Assembly (NCBI GenBank): GCA_031769625.1
Contig: JAUIMM010000688.1
Location: 1,183,001 to 1,247,000, forward strand
Source: Taudactylus pleione
Lineage: Eukaryota > Chordata > Amphibia > Anura > Myobatrachidae
Reading direction: 5' to 3'
DNA: 64,000 nucleotides
The notes below the pieces were generated by a model. It searched no databases. It was not told the origin of the DNA and saw only the letters and a list, made by a program, of their open reading frames with translations. The position numbers and the translations under genes are program-made. Positions 1-10,941 of this stretch are shown here, piece by piece. The first letter of the stretch is position 1. Every line of letters starts with the position of its first letter.

Positions 1-295
1 TAATTACTGCAAAAAAGGTAATGACAAAATATATAACTCTATTACTTATTTTTATTGATCTAGCGATATAGTATGGCCAGAGGTGTAGCGTGTGGCCAGG
101 GTGCGTGCTACGGCGCCCCCCCAGTGTGCCAGGGAGGAGGCGTGTCCAGCATGTGGGGTTAAATTAGAGGGAAATAAAAATAAACATTAGGGGCAGTATC
201 GAATTGGGGTATGGAGGGCTAGATATATATTCCAATTTCACTAATAAAATTGAGTGTGTACGCAATAAAAATACACCTTACCTATATGGTGGTTT
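1..295. other. AT-rich stretch without a gene
   Basis: No convincing open frame, hairpin or repeat was recognised here. It leads directly into the minisatellite that follows. Confidence 0.5.
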
Positions 296-1205
296 CTCAG
301 CAACACCAGCCCCCTGTCACCCCAGCCCCCTTGTCACACCAGCCCTACTGTCACACCACCCTAATGTCACACCACCCTACTGTCACACCAGCCCCTTTGT
401 CACACCAGCCCCTTTGTCACACCAGCCCCTTTGTCACACCAGCCCCTTTGTCACACCAGCCCCTTTGTCACACCAGCCCCTTTGTCACACCAGCCCCTTT
501 GTCACACCAGCCCCTTTGTCACACCAGCCTACTGTCACACCTCCCTACTGTCACACCAGCCCCCTTGTCACACCACCCTACTGTCACACCAGCCCCGTCA
601 CACCACCCTACTGTCACACCAGCCCTATATCACACCACCCTACTTTAACACCAGCCCCCTTGTCACACCAGCCCCGTCACACCAGCCCCCTGTCACACCA
701 GCCCCCTGTCACACCAGCCCCCTGTCACACCAGCCCCCTGTCACACCACCCTACTGTTACACCAGCCCCCTTGTCACACCAGCCCCTGTCACACCAGCCC
801 CCTTGTCACACCAGCCCCCTGTCACACCAGCCCCCTGTCACACCAGCCCCCTTGTCACACCAGCCTACTGTTACACCAGCTCCCTGTCACACCAGCCCTC
901 TGTCACACCACCCTACTGTCACACCAGCCCCCTGTCACACCAGCCCCCTGTCACACCAGCCCCGTCACACCAGCCTATTGTCACTCCAGCCCCCTTGTCA
1001 CTCCAGCCCCCTTGTCACTCCAGCCCCCTTGTCACTCCAGCCCCCTTGTCACTCCAGCCCCCTTGTCACTCCAGCCCCCTTGTCACTCCAGCCCCCTTGT
1101 CACTCCAGCTCCATTGCACTACCCCCTCTGTCACACCAGCCCCCATCACACCTCCCCCCTGACACACCAGCCCCCTTTCTCTTCAGCCCCGTCACTCCAG
1201 CCAAC
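296..1205. repeat. Minisatellite, unit about 14-16 bp (GTCACACCAGCCCC)
   Basis: About 900 bp of head-to-tail units made of GTCACACCAGCCCC plus zero to two T. Variant units read GTCACACCACCCTACT, and from about 978 onward GTCACTCCAGCCCCCTT. A run of near-identical units at about 385-530 suggests recent expansion. Long proline/serine/histidine-rich open frames across it follow from the repeat and are not taken as genes. Confidence 0.9.
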
Positions 1206-1422
1206 ACCTCCAGCCCCCACTGACTTACCTTCTCTTCAGTGTCCATGCTCCTCTTTCTGCTCCTCGGTGCGGCGTGGAGAGAGACGTGAGGGTGGGTGAG
1301 CCGTGCATGTGCAGAAGGCACATGTTGGTGGTCACGCTAGGATCTAGTGCCCATCGGCTGTTGGGTGACTGTAAAATAGTTTGTCCTACTTTTTCTGCAG
1401 TAATTATATATTGCTGCAGCAT

Positions 1423-1517
1423 GACAATAGCCAATACAGCACTCTTCCCATGAGAACAGCCAATACAGCACTCTTCCCATGAGAACAGCCAATACAGCAC
1501 TCTTCCCATGAGAACAG
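1423..1517. repeat. Short outlying block of the 29-bp CCAAT-containing minisatellite
   Basis: Three units containing CCAATACAGCACTCTTCCCA followed by TGAGAACAG. It is separated by about 230 bp of unrelated sequence from the main array at 1745-2585, of which it is evidently a detached part. Confidence 0.85.
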
Positions 1518-1744
1518 CCAATACTAGTGTTCATTCTAGCACTCTGCACCTGTCAGAACCCATGCAGTTCCACTTTCCTGCCTGGGATGTTGCTCACTCC
1601 TCTTGTGCATCTAGCACACTCTGGTATGTATCCGAGCAGTTTGTTGCATCAGCTGAGTGTGCTAGAAGCATAAGAGCAGAGAATGACAACCCAGGCAGGA
1701 AAGAGGAACTGCACAGGTTGTGACAAGTGCAAGGAGCTAGCAGC

Positions 1745-2585
1745 TAATACAGCACTCTTCCCATGAGAACAGCCAATAACATCACTCTTCCCATGAGAAC
1801 AGCCAATCACATTACTCTTCCCATGAGAACAGCCAATCACATTACTCTTCCCATGAGAACAGCCAATCACATTACTCTTCCCATGAGAACAGCCAATCAC
1901 ATTACTCTTCCCATGAGAACAGCCAATCACATTACTCTTCCCAGGAGAACGACCAATACAGCACTCTTCCCAGGAGAACGACCAATACAGCACTCTTCCC
2001 AGGAGAACGACCAATACAGCACTCTTCCCGTGAGAACGACCAATACAGCACTCTTCCCATGAGAACGACCAATACAGCACTCTTCCCATGAGAACGACCA
2101 ATACAGCACTCTTCCCGTGAGAACGACCAATACAGCACTCTTCCCGTGAGAACGACCAATACAGCACTCTTCCCGTGAGAACGACCAATACAGCACTCTT
2201 CCCGTGAGAACGACCAATACAGCACTCTTCCCGTGAGAACGACCAATACAGCACTCTTCCCGTGAGAACGACCAATACAGCACTCTTCCCGTGAGAACGA
2301 CCAATACAGCACTCTTCCCGTGAGAACGACCAATACAGCACTCTTCCCGTGAGAACGACCAATACAGCACTCTTCCCGTGAGAACGACCAATACAGCACT
2401 CTTCCCGTGAGAACGACCAATACAGCACTCTTCCCGTGAGAACGACCAATACAGCACTCTTCCCATGAGAACGACCAATACAGCACTCTTCCCGTGAGAA
2501 CAACCAATACAGCACTCTTCCCGTGAGAATGACCAATACAGCACTCTCCCGTGAGAACGACCAATACAGCACTCTTCCCAGGAGA
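1745..2585. repeat. 29-bp minisatellite with a CCAAT motif in each unit
   Basis: About 29 head-to-tail units of 29 bp. The left part is an AGCCAATCAC..CCCATGAGAAC variant, the middle a CAGGAGAACGACCAATAC variant, and the right part is about a dozen essentially identical CCCGTGAGAACGACCAATAC units. Homogeneity in the middle and variants at the edges fit unequal exchange or replication slippage. Because 29 is not a multiple of 3 the minus strand stays open in more than one frame, giving spurious 210-423 residue frames. Confidence 0.92.
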
Positions 2586-2743
2586 AAATCAGCAATGTCC
2601 ATATAAAGGGGATTACAATCCCTGTTATTTTCTTTTATGAGGAACCCTGTGATTTGTGGGCACTGACGCGATTTTGGCAATATAGCTACTAGACTGAAAC
2701 TGGCAATTAGTTTTAAGGGAAAAACAACCTGGTTTTGTATGAA

Positions 2744-2932
2744 AAAATATGAGATATGGTAAGAACTTACCCTTGTTATCTCTATTTCTACGAAGTCCAT
2801 AGGGTTCCACAGGATACCTTTGGGTATAGGTGTGACGTCAGTCGCAGGGCACCAAAGAGTTAAGCTTTCAGCCTCCCAGGATGCACTAGGTCCCCCTCCT
2901 ATACCCCGCCCCCGGGCCAAGGCACCTCAGTT
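2744..2932. repeat. DIRS 3' inverted terminal repeat with outer tail
   Basis: Positions 2795-2932 are the reverse complement of 8401-8546 with few differences, including the shared GGTGTGACGTCAGTCGCAGG stretch. The outer tail 2744-2814 is exactly complementary to 3081-3151 in the internal complementary region. Confidence 0.9.
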
Positions 2933-3080
2933 AGTTACCAAGCCATAGGCCGGAGGAGGAGAAGGAAGAGAGAGAACAAAGATCTGGACACATACAAGAA
3001 TCACATTCTCACCAGAGGGAGACGGAAAACCGGTGACCAGAGCAAAGCCCATCTGCAGCACAGGTGCGACAGGGCGGGAG

Positions 3081-3192
3081 TCCTGTGGAACCCTATGGAC
3101 TTCGTAGAAATAGAGATAACAAGGGTAAGTTCTTACCATATCTCATATTTTCTACTTCAGGGTCCATAGGGTATCCACAGGATACCTTGGGG
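3081..3192. repeat. DIRS internal complementary region (ICR)
   Basis: Two abutting segments. 3081-3151 is the exact reverse complement of the left outer end 2744-2814 (71 nt). 3152-3192 is the exact reverse complement of the right outer end 8509-8549 (41 nt). In DIRS replication the ICR is thought to template joining of the two cDNA ends into a circle. Finding both halves intact shows that the element inserted in full and recently. Confidence 0.92.
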
Positions 3193-3212
3193 ATGTCCCA
3201 AAGCAGTATCCT

Positions 3213-4250
3213 TTAAGGGTGGGGACGCTCCTGTGCAGAAAGGAGAATCCGCCACCCGAAGGAAGCATCCTGAGAGGCGAAGGTGTCAAACCTGTAATAC
3301 CTCACGAAGGTATGGACAGAAGACCACGTAGCAGCCTTGCAGATCTGAACTGCCGAGGCACCACGTCGAGCTGCCCACGAAGGACCCACAGACCTAGTGG
3401 AATGAGCCTTCAGAGAAGGAGGGACCGGTAGGCCTTCATGAAGATAAGCTTCAGAAATAGCCATACGGATCCAGGCTGCCAAAGTTTGCTTTGAAGCAGG
3501 CCAACCCTTTTTACAGAAGCCATAGAGGACAACAAAGCGTCCGACTTCCTAAACAAAGAAGTGCGGTCAACATAAGTCCTTAAGGCCCGCACAACATCCA
3601 AAGAGGCCTCACCCACGGAAAGACCCGGTGAGTTAAAGGCCGGAACAACTATTTCCTCGTTAACATGAAACTGGGAAACAACTTTGGGAAGAAACTCGGG
3701 CCGAGTGCGGAGCACTGCCCTGTTCCCATGAAAAACCAAGAAAGGGGGTCTACAAGAAAGAGCCCCTAACTCAGAAACACGTCTGGCTGAAGCAACGGCC
3801 AGAAGGAAAACAGTCTTAGCTGTTAGCCATTTAATATCCACTGAGCCCAGTGGTTCAAACGGCGGTCCTTGGAGAGCCCTCAGGACCACAGCCAAATCCC
3901 AAGGCGCCACAGGTGGAACAAAGGGCGGCTGAATACGGAGAACACCTTGCATAAAGGTGCGCACATCCGGGATTGTAGCAATCCTACGGTGAAACCAGAC
4001 AGATAGGGCCGAAACCTGTACCTTCAAAGAAGCAAGGCGAAGCCCATGATCTAGTCCCGCTTGCAGGAAGGCGAGAATCCGAGACAGACGAAACTCCCGC
4101 GGTGCATAACCTCTCGGTCGACACCACTGGAAGAACGTATGCCACACGCGATGGTATATCCTCGCGGAAGACGGTTTCCGAGCTCGTAACATGGTACGCA
4201 CCACAGAGCTGGAAAACCCCCAGGACCTCAGCATGGCCGTCTCAACAGCC
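3213..4250 (-). pseudogene. DIRS tyrosine recombinase, frameshifted
   Basis: Would cut and join the circular cDNA into the genome without the DDE chemistry of LTR elements. The N-terminal part shows a SAM-like, core-binding region (FFQWCRPRGYAPREF, LAFLQAGLDHGLRLASLKV). Next comes the first catalytic arginine in ARRVSEL (near 3785). After a frameshift at about 3533-3538 the C-terminal half continues in another frame, with the HxxR box as AHSTR (near 3400) and the terminal FVRYYRFD box bearing the nucleophilic tyrosine (near 3295). The break falls between the first arginine and the HxxR box, so no single frame holds all catalytic residues. The upstream frame overlaps the end of the RT/RNase H frame, as usual in DIRS elements. 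Confidence 0.87.
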
Positions 4251-5950
4251 ACGCCGCCAAAGACAGCCGAGTCAGGTCCGGGTGAAGACAAGGACCCTGA
4301 GACAGAAGGTCCGGTCGTAGCGGCAACCGCAGAGGACTGTCCACGGACAGACCCTGAAGGTCTGAGAACCAGTGCCGTCTGGGCCACGCGGGAGCTATCA
4401 ACAGGAGCGTCCCTCCTTCCTGTTTGAATTTCCGGATTACCCGTGGAAGAAGGGAGACCGGAGGGAACAGGTATGCGAACCTGAACGTCCACCGGACGGA
4501 CAGAGCATCCACCAGAGACGCCCCTTCGTCTCTTGTGCGAGACCCGTACACCGGCAACTTGTTGTTGTGCCGGGACGCCATGAGGTCGATTTCTGGAAGA
4601 CCCCACCTGTCCACCAGTAGTTGAAAAACGTCCGGGTGCAGGGACCATTCCCCTGGATGAACGTCCTGGCGACTTAGAAAGTCCGCCTCCCAATTTAGCA
4701 CTCCCGGGATGAAGACCGCTGATATGGCCGGAAGATTGTGCTCCGCCCAAACCAGGATCCGAGAGACCTCTACGAGAGCCGCCCGACTGCGAGTTCCTCC
4801 TTGCCTGTTTATGTAGGCCACGGTGGTAGCATTGTCCGACTGGACCTGCACCGGGTGACCCTGGAGAAACCGCTATGCCTGCAGGAGAGCATTGAAGACC
4901 GCACGGAGTTCCAAGATATTTATTGGAAGCTCCGCTTCTGTCGGTGTCCACCTGCCCTGGAACAAGTGTGGACCCGAAACTGCTCCCCAGCCCCGAAGAC
5001 TGGCGTCCGTTGTCAACAGGACCCAATTTGGAACCCAGAACGGACGTCCCTTGTTGAGGTGGGTCGTCTTTAACCACCACGCAAGGGACAGGCGAACCTC
5101 CGGGGTGAGCACAATCGTCTGGAACTTCAGAGACTGAGGCAGCCCGTTCCACTTGGACAGGATCAGGTGCTGCAGAGGTCTGGAGTGAAACTGGGCGTAT
5201 TCCACCATGTCGAACACCGACACCATGGAGCCCAGTAACCTCATCGCCGAGTGTAAGGACACCCGGCGGCTGTGCAGACAACTGCGCACCCTTGACTGTA
5301 AAGCAGAGATCTTGTCCTCCGTCACGAAGATCCTTTGCTGTCCCGAGTCCAATAAGGCTCCAAGATGCAGAATCCTCCGAGACGGGATTAGAGTGGACTT
5401 CTGCCAGTTGATTAGCCAGCCGTGCCGTTGCAGCAGTGCAATGGTCAGGTCCAAGTGGTGTAACAGGAGCTCTGGAGATCCTGCCACCAATAACAGGTCG
5501 TCCAAGTACGGCAACATGCGGACTCCTTGCAGCCGCAGAGAAGCCGCCATGACCGCCATAGCGTCCTGTATGTCCAATGACACCATGTAGTCCCCAGGTT
5601 CCAGCGCCAGAATGATGGACCGTAGGGTCTCCATCCGAAACTTCGGGACCCGCAAAGACTTGTTGAGTGCTTTGAGGTTGAGAATCGGACGATATGACCC
5701 ATTGGGTTTCTGTACCAAAAATAGATTTGAATAGAAACCCTGGCCCCTCTGGGAGAATGGAACAGGCACTATAACTCCAGCCTGGAGCATAGTGTGCAAT
5801 ACCTTCCGCAGCTCCGTAGCCTTGTTCCGGTCTGATGGTAGACCCGTGGTGAAGAATCGAGCCGGGGGTCTGTGCCGGAAGGAGAGGGCGTACCCTTGAG
5901 AGACCACCTCCAGAACCCAAGTGTCTGTCGTAGTGAACGACCAACACCGG
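4228..5950 (-). pseudogene. DIRS reverse transcriptase / RNase H, deleted and stopped
   Basis: RT signatures are present: GFYSNLFLVQKPNGSYRPIL and LNLKALN fingers, the MVSLDIQDA strand with the first catalytic aspartate (about 5570), and the YLDDLLL box (about 5505). The sequence jumps from LDIQDA straight to MAVMAASL. This lacks the roughly 40 residues normally between the first aspartate and the YxDD helix, so it is an in-frame deletion at about 5558-5562. RNase H follows with TTDASLRGWGAV and NILELRAV, then an in-frame TAG at 4873-4875. The same frame continues past it with SDNATTVAYINRQGG to 4228. Deletion plus stop make it non-functional. Confidence 0.88.
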
Positions 5951-6007
5951 GAGAACTGCAGCAGGCGGCCTCCCACCCTGGGATCCCCCAAGGGGAGACC
6001 CGGACCG

Positions 6008-7467
6008 TCAGGCCGCAGGCTTGTCATCTGGCTTGGGGGCCGGACGTCTGGTACTCCATGCCTGTTTCCGGGGCTTGACCGATTTCTTAGGGCCAGCCTG
6101 TCGAGGAAACGACTGTGGTTTGGGCCTGCCCTGGGCCCTATATGACCGAAAGGACGATGGTCCAGAACCAGAAGGAGCAGCGGCCGACGGGAGACAAGCA
6201 GATTTGGCTGCCGCCAACGTGGCCACAATCTTATCCAGATCCGGACCGAAGAGAACTTCTCCGGTAAACGGCAACGCTTCCAGACCTTTCTTGGATCTGC
6301 GTCCGCCTTCCAGGATCGCAGCCACAAGGTGCGACGAGCAGCTACCGCTGCTGAAGAAATTCTAGACACCAGAGTACTAATGTATAGAGCCGCCTCGTTG
6401 ATGTAGGTGGCCGAATCACGGAGATTGCCAATCAACTCCGCCTGTTCGGCCGGACAGTCGGATTCAAAAGAAGCCTCTAATGAATCCGCCCAGCGCTCCA
6501 TCGCTCTGGCAACCCAGCAAATGGCCATAGCCGGCCGTGCTGCCCCCCCTGCAAGGGAATAAGCGGACTTCAGGCAGATTTCTACCTTGCGGTCCGTAGC
6601 ATCCTTAAGGGAGGACATGGATGGCATCGGCAATGTGGCACTACGGACAAGACGGGTCACGTGAGAATCCACCTGTGGAGGGGATTCACACTTCGCAAAA
6701 TAATTATCCGCGAACGGATAAGCCACCGCCAGGCGTCTCTGCGGCTGGTATCTTTTGCCAGGTTGTTTCCACGCCTCCTCTAAATGGTCCACCAACTGAC
6801 CCGAAAGAGGAAAGACTGTGGCATCGCCCTTCACATCTTTGAAAAAGGCATACTTAGATTTAGCCGCTGGGGGAACTTCGTCCTCAATCACCAAGGCTGT
6901 GCGGACCGCCCGAATAAGTCCAGGAATATATACTTTGGACTTAGCATCAGCGTCCTTAGTATGGAAAGGTTCCTGATCGTAAGGATCCAGAATCTCCCCA
7001 TCATCAGACGTCCCTTCGTCATCCTCATAAGGAGCGGACAGAGACGCCACCGGCCTTTTATGAGGCCGCATCACAGACTCCCCTTGCAACACATCCGACA
7101 AGTGCTGTACAGAACTCGTCAGGGAGTTAACCCACGCTGGCTCCTGAGAACCCGGGAGCGGGGAAATAGGGAGACTGTGGGGTACCACCAATTGTCGTGG
7201 GAACCCCTGCATGGGTGACGACACCACAGACTGCTGGGACAAACCCATCGGAGTAAACGCGGGCTGCGGAGCTAACTGGCCCACTAAAGCTGTTAACGCC
7301 TGAGCGAAACAAGCCCAGGGCGGCTCCTGTACCGGTGCTGTAACCGTAATAGGCCGCGCCATGGACAAACACTGCCGGCAAAGGCCCTCCGCGCTACCCT
7401 CCCCCTCCGCTAACGGTACTTTGCACGTGGTACACTGTAGCCGGAGGGGAAAATCACTTTCAGACAT
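6008..7467 (-). pseudogene. DIRS Gag-like protein, frameshifted
   Basis: Starts at the ATG at 7467, just downstream of the leader. The N-terminus has two CxxC pairs (CTTC and CRQC, residues about 12-36), a likely zinc-binding knuckle, followed by a proline/serine-rich stretch and the conserved core DSHVTRLVRSATLPMPSMS. Near 6330 the conserved continuation (EALPFTGEVLFGPDLDKI, then a basic lysine/arginine-rich tail ending at 6008) moves to another frame. The long 864-codon frame from 7467 is therefore a chance bridge between Gag and RT. A second, more decayed homologue of this Gag lies at 62868-64000. Confidence 0.85.
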
Positions 7468-8552
7468 TATGGCACCACGTATGTGACCTCTCTCACCAAT
7501 TAAGTATTAAATAGGCGAGAGACCACCCTGCAGCACCGCACCGCAAGGGCTTTAGCAGAAAGAACAGGGACAGTAATAAAGCTGACAGTTTAGAGAAGAA
7601 AAGTTACAGGCAGCGCTAGCACAGTCACATACAATGCAGAGAAATAACAATTCCTGCACTAACAGCGCTGATCACTCAACTACACAGACACAGGGCCTGG
7701 TAGGACACAGCGCTGCATACACAGACCTGAGCCACAGCGGAGGAGAGGTATGCGGGGGGACCCAGACCACGATGCTTCCTTCCAGACTTCCAGCAGCGTT
7801 CACCATGCGTTGCAGAGAAGATGGCCACCGAGGAGCAGAGAGAAGCTGGCCTGGGGGAGGAGCGCTGACACAGGACCAGTCCGCACAGTGCAGAGAGGGC
7901 TGTGTGCAGCGGGGGAGGCGCCGGCTGTGAGACAGGGAAGGCGCGCTCCCCTGACATGCATTTAACCCCTGGGACGCCGCAGCGCTACCGCTCTGCTGCG
8001 GTCCGCTGTCCCAGGGGGTAGTGGAAGCGCAGGTTGGTCGCCTGGCTCCACGCTGCAGCCAGTCCCCAGGGAGCCCCCTGCCTGGGGACTTAGGACCATG
8101 TGATCAGCGGGGACCCACCGCGGGACCCCGCTGCTTACCTCTGTCCCCCTTGAATCCGGCCATGGTCCGGAGCATCTGGGGTCACCGCTAGCTGTGACCC
8201 CAGACGCCCACCAGCATCCCCGGATCAGTACCGGCGTTCTGGTACCGGCGGGGTGTAGGGAAGACAGCATGGACGTCAGGACTGACTGTCCATGCTGTTC
8301 ATCCAGATGTGCAGCCACAGCTGCATGAAGAAAAAGCTTCAGGGGCTCTTCTAGCCCCCACTCCAACAGGTGCACCCGACTCCGGCCGGGCACCAAACTA
8401 AACTGAGGTGCCTTGGCCCGGGGGCGGGGTATAGGAGGGGGACCTAGTGCATCCTGGGAGGCTGAAAGCTTAACTCTTTGGTGCCCTGCGACTGACGTCA
8501 CACCTATACCCCAAGGTATCCTGTGGATACCCTATGGACCCTGAAGTAGAAA
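7468..8552. repeat. DIRS leader region and 5' inverted terminal repeat
   Basis: 7468-8400 is the GC-rich untranslated leader between the terminal repeat and the Gag start. 8401-8549 is the inverted terminal repeat paired with 2795-2932. No gene is supported in this stretch; the open frames are antisense shadows. Confidence 0.8.
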
Positions 8553-8814
8553 AACTAATTACCACTTCAGATCTAGCGGCTTACATCCCAAAATTGCACT
8601 GGTACCCTCAAATCGCAGAATATTAAAATTTGGCCGCCATCAGCGTTTGTTTCTCTGGATCAGTACATATTCAGCAGCTCACAAATATTCTAAACGGGAT
8701 AATTGGAAACAAAACAAATATGACACTCTACTAATTTTAGGTAAACAGGTGCCTGTGCGAAAATGGTGGTACCTTGGCTCACTTCTAGTCCACCTTTACC
8801 CCACCACATACTGT

Positions 8815-9231
8815 AATACCCCTTTTACACCAGAGCAAAAACCTGGATTTTTGCTGGGTCTACCCGGGTCGTAGCTCAGTGTAAAAGGGTCCCTGAAAAA
8901 TAACCCAGGTCAAGTGACCTGGCAATCCAACCCAGGTAGCTACCAGGGTCTGACCCAGGATGGACCTGGGTAATGGTGCAGTGTAAACGGCGCAACCCAG
9001 GTTAACCGACCTGGGTCATGCCTAAAATGAGCTGATTGGTGGTTGTGGAGCAGTCACCTCCCACATTTTATGACATCACAAGTTTAGCAGGGCAGACCCA
9101 GGTTCATTGTGAACGGGGCTGACCTGAGAATAACCCAAATCGATGGTGCTGTGTAAATGGTGTCTGACCTGGGTTGGAACCATGTCTGAAAATCCAGGTC
9201 AGACCCATGTTTTTCGTGAAAAAGAGGTATA
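8815..9231. mobile_element. MITE family 1 (ends TAATACCCCTTTTACACC), copy 1
   Basis: Left end AATACCCCTTTTACACC and right end GTGAAAAAGAGGTAT form imperfect terminal inverted repeats. The interior is filled with short alternating ACCCAGGT / ACCTGGGT boxes that can pair in many ways. Related copies occur at 15958-16849 and twice at about 28380-28905. It has no coding capacity and is probably a non-autonomous DNA transposon. Confidence 0.7.
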
Positions 9232-9534
9232 CAGTAAGTCTTGTGCCAGCCAATTCATCCCCTCACTTTTCCTATTTCATCTACTTGTCTCCCTCACTTT
9301 TATCTTCATGTATTGTGGGCCATTTTCTTACAGCCCAATTGCTGAGCAGGTGAAAGTTTTTTTTACAGTGTCTAGTTTAAGCTATATTAGGAATGCTCTC
9401 CTCTCAGTTATACTTGTTCTCATTACAGTATCTTTAATGGTTGCTGCTATTTCCTAGTTGGAGAAAGGACCTCTGTGATGTATCCACCACGTGACCGCTG
9501 CAGGAGGCTGGACCGCCCCTGCTTTACCATCCAC

Positions 9535-9772
9535 TAAGGCATAGAGGGGGAATAAATATTTGTGGCGAGCGCAGCGAGCCACCGTGCCCGAAGCGTGGCC
9601 AGCGCAGCGAGCCTGCGAGGGGACACTTTTGGTCCCCCGTTAGCATCCCCGCCCCTCCCCCTTTCAGGCCGGGTCACGTGGGTGTGACGTCCCAGGTCCA
9701 TCTGCGCTGTATAGTCTAGTCCTAGCCTATCTTTAATAAACCTTTGAAAATAATCCATTAAAAAAAAAAAAC
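9535..9772 (+). mobile_element. Retroposed, A-tailed repeat with GCGAGCGCAGCGAGCC motif
   Basis: Contains GGCGAGCGCAGCGAGCC twice in diverged form, an AATAAA-like signal (TTTAATAAACC near 9734) and a 12-14 bp A tail at about 9759-9772. This resembles the 3' end of a SINE/LINE-type retroposed sequence. No RNA polymerase III boxes were confirmed, so the class is uncertain. Confidence 0.45.
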
Positions 9773-10086
9773 TACAATGAAAAATAAATCAATAAGAGAA
9801 ACACATGTGAAAATTTAAAGCAAATGCATTAAAATCTAAAAGGAAAAAAAATACAAATAATAATACCTGTGTCCACCCCAGTAACATGGACAGTAGCAAT
9901 GTCTTCTCTCTTTGGTGGTTTCTACTAAAGTCTTCCTGAACCGGATGTTGATTTCCAGATTATTAAATGTAACAAGATCATTTGTTACTACGTCCACTAA
10001 CCAGGGAAGCTCCAAGGGCTGCGCTGAGTGTGGAAATGAAGAACTTGAAGTGTGATCTCAGAGTAAAAATAAGCGGAACTCTATCC

Positions 10087-10235
10087 GGTCTGTGGAACGC
10101 ACAATGCGGAAATCTGGTGGAACGCACAACGCGGAAGTTCGGTGGACCGCACAACCCGGAAGTTTGGTGGAACGCACAACCCAGAAGTTTTGGTGGACCG
10201 CACAAACCGGAAGTTCGGTGGAACGCACAAATTAC
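10087..10235 (+). repeat. 25-bp tandem array of ETS-like CCGGAAGT units, array 1
   Basis: About six units of the form GGTGGAACGCACAACCCGG + AAGTTT. The CCGGAAGT / GCGGAAGT core matches the consensus of ETS-family factors (GABP/ELK type). A homologous array in the opposite orientation lies at 44852-45040, upstream of gene B. Whether this one is a promoter is unknown; no gene was found immediately beside it. Confidence 0.75.
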
Positions 10236-10239
10236 AATG

Positions 10240-10938
10240 ATGATGCCACAGGACACCTTACACAGCAGCTGATGCTGAATAAACATCTGGATTCGATCAT
10301 ATAATTGGGTGTATTTGATACATTAGTATTGTGAAGTGATCTGAGGTGGCTTTTGTTTTAATAAAACCAAATTGATTATAGCTGAACTGAACTTTTTCTT
10401 AAGCTGGCTGAGTTTATCAAGGATCCTGGGCGTGGGGTTCAGTCTCTTATCTGAAACTTCACTTTGCACGTGCTTGTGACATACATCAGAGAACACAATA
10501 ATAATGTATTCAAAACGTTTGCTAGAACAAAATTGGGGAAGATGTCCCAAAAATTTAAGCTGTAAGAAAATGTCAGCCTCACCTTCCTCCATCTGGGCAG
10601 GGAATCCACTGCAAATGTCACCTCACCTCTGGGTACACGTAATGGGTATGGACCTATAGAGATAGGTAGTAAAAACCTATCAGACACAATCCTATAGCGT
10701 CATCATAGTTCCAGACAGTACAGTTATAGTTCAAAGCCTTGACAGTGATTGGTACTTGGAACATTTAGAGAAAGTACCACTGGCCTTCTTTACAACAAGA
10801 GATGGACCCTGGCCGACTTCACTTTTATTATCAGTGATCTCAACACAAGGAGGAAATCTTTGTACTGTATATTGTCCACTAATAATATATAGAGATGAAT
10901 TGTAATTGCATTGTATTTCTTTATTATCAGTTATTTAC
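10240..10938. other. Intergenic stretch without recognised gene
   Basis: AT-rich sequence. Open frames are short and show no recognisable domain, and no strong repeat was seen. Confidence 0.4.
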
Positions 10939-10941
10939 ATA

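Larger units (their letters stand above)
2744..8552 (-). mobile_element. DIRS-type tyrosine-recombinase retrotransposon, nearly full length, inactivated
   Basis: Sense strand is minus. Order from the 5' end is: inverted terminal repeat (8401-8549), untranslated leader, Gag (7467 to about 6008), reverse transcriptase/RNase H (about 5950-4228), tyrosine recombinase (about 4250-3213), internal complementary region (3081-3192), and the other terminal repeat (2795-2932 plus outer tail 2744-2794). Inverted repeats without a poly-A tail, a recombinase instead of a DDE integrase, and an internal region copying both outer ends are diagnostic of DIRS elements, which replicate through a circular intermediate. 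Gag carries a frameshift, the RT has an internal deletion and a stop, and the recombinase has a frameshift, so this copy is dead, although the ends are very well preserved. Confidence 0.92.

Noticed and set aside
204..1223. Long proline/serine/histidine-rich open frame
   Set aside because: It is the translation of the 14-16 bp minisatellite. Several frames are open at once and there is no domain.
1649..2920. 423-codon minus-strand frame of repeated GRVLYWSFSREECCIG
   Set aside because: It is produced by the 29-bp array, which is open in more than one frame, and it runs on into DIRS end sequence. Not a gene.
3410..5947. 845-codon minus-strand frame read as one protein
   Set aside because: Only its last part is the recombinase. 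The first 500-odd codons are an out-of-frame shadow of RT/RNase H.
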